DNA from: an uncultured Porphyromonadaceae bacterium
GTDB taxonomy: Bacteria > Bacteroidota > Bacteroidia > Bacteroidales > Muribaculaceae
Direction of reading: 5' to 3'
Assembly: GCA_900555165.1 (NCBI GenBank)
Contig: USKE01000012.1
Span: 1-15,952 of the forward strand
DNA: 15,952 bases
In this document: in pieces, positions 14,324-15,952 of the stretch
Position numbering within the stretch: the stretch's first letter is position 1
Layout: each line of letters starts with the position of its first letter
The notes under the pieces: generated by a model
Databases searched by the model: none
Seen by the model: the letters and a program-made list of their open reading frames with translations, nothing else
What the model was told of the DNA's origin: nothing
Program-made: the position numbers and the translations under genes

Positions 14324-14998
14324 ATGAAAATAGGAATCATAGTGGCCATGCAGGCCGAACTTGACCGTCTGCTCCCCATTGTCAGCGATATGCGGCAGGT
14401 GGAGACCGACGGACGCGTGATATATACCGGCCGCATCGGCGCCAACGAGGTGGCCGTGATGCAGTGCGGCATAGGCAAAGTGAATGCCGCCGTAGGCACC
14501 CTGGTGCTCGACAACTTTTTTCACCCTGAGCTGATTGTGAACTCGGGCATCGCGGGCGGAACCGGAGGTGCGGCCGGAATCCTCGACGTGATGGTTGCCG
14601 AAGAGGTGGCGTATCACGACGTGTGGTGCGGCCCCGGCAACGAGCGCGGCCAGGTGCAGGGGATGCCGGCACGGTTCAGCTGCCGCGAGGGGCTGGCAAT
14701 GCTCCCGGCACTGGGTGAGATCGAGGGCTTGAAACATGGCCTGCTTGCCTCGGGCGATATGTTCGTCGACAACCGCGCCGAGCTTGACCGGATTCTCTCG
14801 CTTTACCCCGAGGCCATAGCCGTCGACATGGAGTCTGGCGCCATCGCCCAGGTATGCCGCCTGCGCGGTATACCGTTCGCCGTGATAAGGGTTGTCAGCG
14901 ACTATCCCGGCGCGCCTGATCATCTCGACCAGTATCTGAATTTCTGGGACGATGCCCCCGAGGCCACGTTCAAGGTATTGAAGACCATATTGTCATGA
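14324..14998 (+). CDS. mtnN: 5'-methylthioadenosine/S-adenosylhomocysteine nucleosidase
   Basis: Cleaves adenine from S-adenosylhomocysteine and methylthioadenosine, removing inhibitory by-products of methylation and polyamine synthesis. The 224 residues begin 'MKIGIIVAMQAE', with the conserved catalytic-site E12. The nucleosidase motifs 'QCGIGKVNAA' (47-56) and 'NSGIAGG' (73-79) follow, then 'VDMESGAIAQVC' with the ribose-binding E170, and 'RVVSD' with the catalytic Asp D193. Its length is normal. The stop overlaps the luxS start by ATGA, coupling the two consecutive steps that turn SAH into S-ribosylhomocysteine and then homocysteine plus the AI-2 precursor. The start is fixed by the motif spacing and by the -7 box just upstream. 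Confidence 0.96.
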   Translation: MKIGIIVAMQAELDRLLPIVSDMRQVETDGRVIYTGRIGANEVAVMQCGIGKVNAAVGTLVLDNFFHPELIVNSGIAGGTGGAAGILDVMVAEEVAYHDVWCGPGNERGQVQGMPARFSCREGLAMLPALGEIEGLKHGLLASGDMFVDNRAELDRILSLYPEAIAVDMESGAIAQVCRLRGIPFAVIRVVSDYPGAPDHLDQYLNFWDDAPEATFKVLKTILS

Positions 14999-15477
14999 AG
15001 AAGATAGCATCGTTCACCATTGATCACAACCGTCTTCTGCGCGGTGTGTATGTGAGCCGCCGCGACACCACTCCGTCGGGCGACACCATCACCACGTTCG
15101 ACGTACGCATGACCGAGCCAAACCGCCAGCCGGCGCTCGCCCCCGACACACTCCATGCCATGGAACATCTTGCCGCCACATATCTGCGCAATCACCCCGA
15201 GTGGGCCGACAGGGTGGTCTACTGGGGCCCGATGGGGTGCTGTACCGGCAACTACCTGATCCTGCAGGGAGAGCTTGAGCCGCGCGACATCCTCGCCCTG
15301 CTCAGGGAGACATACGCGTTCATCGCCGGTTTCGAGGGGGAGGTACCGGGTGCCACTCCGCGCGACTGCGGCAACTATTCGTTCATGAACCTTGCCGACG
15401 CACGCCGCCAGGCCCGCATATATCTCGACGAGGTTCTGGCGAACCCGACCGACGCCAATCTTGTTTACCCGGTATAA
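14995..15477 (+). CDS. luxS: S-ribosylhomocysteine lyase
   Basis: Splits S-ribosylhomocysteine into homocysteine and 4,5-dihydroxy-2,3-pentanedione, the precursor of autoinducer-2. The 160-residue protein has all expected active-site features: the metal-binding H54-x-x-E57-H58 (HAMEHL), the catalytic Cys in 'GPMGCCTGNYLI' (C82) and the third metal ligand in 'RDCGNYSFMNLADAR' (C125). The usual GCRTG is here GCCTG, a small change next to the catalytic Cys. It is the second gene of the mtnN-luxS pair, with a 4-nt overlap; the next gene starts 41 bp later on the same strand. The context supports the activated methyl cycle as its main job, with AI-2 as product. Confidence 0.96.
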   Translation: MKKIASFTIDHNRLLRGVYVSRRDTTPSGDTITTFDVRMTEPNRQPALAPDTLHAMEHLAATYLRNHPEWADRVVYWGPMGCCTGNYLILQGELEPRDILALLRETYAFIAGFEGEVPGATPRDCGNYSFMNLADARRQARIYLDEVLANPTDANLVYPV

Positions 15478-15518
15478 GGGATTCCCTGCCGGGCGCCCCG
15501 CAGCAAACATCACAGACC

Positions 15519-15952
15519 ATGTCGACAGTCAAGGACATAAAGGCCATAAAAGGCGCTTACTACATCCGTCGCCTCATAGAGGAGGGGGAGCATGAGCATC
15601 AGGATTTCAAATTCCAGATTTCCGATGCCCGCAAGATCGCCCGCTCCATCTCGGCGTTCGCCAATCACGACGGCGGCCGCCTGCTCATCGGCGTTAAAGA
15701 CAACGGTGTGGTGGCCGGTGTACGCTCTGACGAAGACCTCTATATGATTGATGCGGGGGCGGGGATGTACTGCACCCCGGCTGTTGAGGTTGAGATGACC
15801 GCGTTCCGCTGTGAGGGCGGGGCGGTGGTGTATCGCGTGGAGATTCCGCGGGTCGACCGCAGGCCGGTATGCGTGCGTGAGGATGGTGACCGCCTGAAAG
15901 CATATTACCGCGTGGCCGACGAGAATATCGCGGCACACCCGCTGATGGTAGA
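15519..15952 (+). CDS. AlbA_2 (Schlafen-type) domain protein, cut by window edge
   Basis: The visible 144 residues cover the start of an AlbA_2 domain: 'HQDFKFQISDARKIARSISAFAN' followed by 'HDGGRLLIGVKDNGVVAGV' (about 26-69), the usual 'E/Q-FK ... AFAN..GG.L.IGV.D.G.v.G' pattern. The following 'VYRVEIPRVDRRPV' and 'AYYRVADENI' strands are also typical. Such domains occur in bacterial proteins annotated as ATP-binding or putative transcriptional regulators; the biochemical role is not settled. The gene continues beyond the window, so any C-terminal domain is unseen. It lies 41 bp after luxS on the same strand and may be in its transcript, with no terminator obvious between them. Confidence 0.8.
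   Translation, partial: MSTVKDIKAIKGAYYIRRLIEEGEHEHQDFKFQISDARKIARSISAFANHDGGRLLIGVKDNGVVAGVRSDEDLYMIDAGAGMYCTPAVEVEMTAFRCEGGAVVYRVEIPRVDRRPVCVREDGDRLKAYYRVADENIAAHPLMV

Overview
The window looks like chromosome of a gut-type Bacteroidota, order Bacteroidales, plausibly Muribaculaceae. The grounds are repeated matches to the Bacteroidales promoter (TTTG - 19 bp - TAnnTTTG), A-rich rather than Shine-Dalgarno start regions, a type IX secretion sorting domain, a six-domain S1 of Bacteroidota form, a lysyl-tRNA synthetase with a long C-terminal tail, and GC-rich housekeeping genes. The family-level assignment is inference.

Layout. 1-540: the terminator of an upstream + strand gene, then about 490 bp with no credible gene but with a ~20-bp periodic TTGnRTG array and a G-quadruplex motif. 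539-2605 (-): rpsA with its terminator, a structured leader and a strong promoter. 2634-5876 (-): a 1080-residue secreted GH18-type protein with three 238-residue [beta-gamma crystallin + ricin-B] repeats and a T9SS sorting tail. 6077-7234 (+): a twin-arginine-signal dipeptide epimerase, divergent from it. 7365-8479 (-): a compact four-gene, AT-richer cassette, DUF4160 - DUF2442 - MntA - HepT. It ends in a nucleotidyltransferase/HEPN toxin-antitoxin pair and lies at the 3' end of a tRNA-Ala(GGC) gene. 8971-13230 (+): lysS - gpsA - LolD-type ATPase - lipoprotein, probably one operon. The ATPase has lost the acidic Walker B residues. 13346-14080 (-): a six-helix DUF308-like membrane protein with a Lys/Glu/Ala-rich tail. 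14324-15952 (+): mtnN - luxS - an AlbA_2-domain gene cut by the window edge.

How the genes work together. MtnN and LuxS overlap by 4 nt and carry out consecutive steps of S-adenosylhomocysteine detoxification and AI-2 precursor formation. The exported epimerase probably acts on murein-derived dipeptides. The GH18 protein is probably a surface glycan-binding enzyme. MntA should AMPylate the HepT toxin to silence it. The less ordinary points are the defective Walker B, the very regular modular lectin enzyme, the toxin-antitoxin cassette against a tRNA with a 14-bp tandem repeat at the junction, a REP/BIME-like element, and two genes whose promoter -7 boxes lie 5 nt from the ATG, which predicts leaderless mRNAs. 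No clearly new multi-gene system was found.
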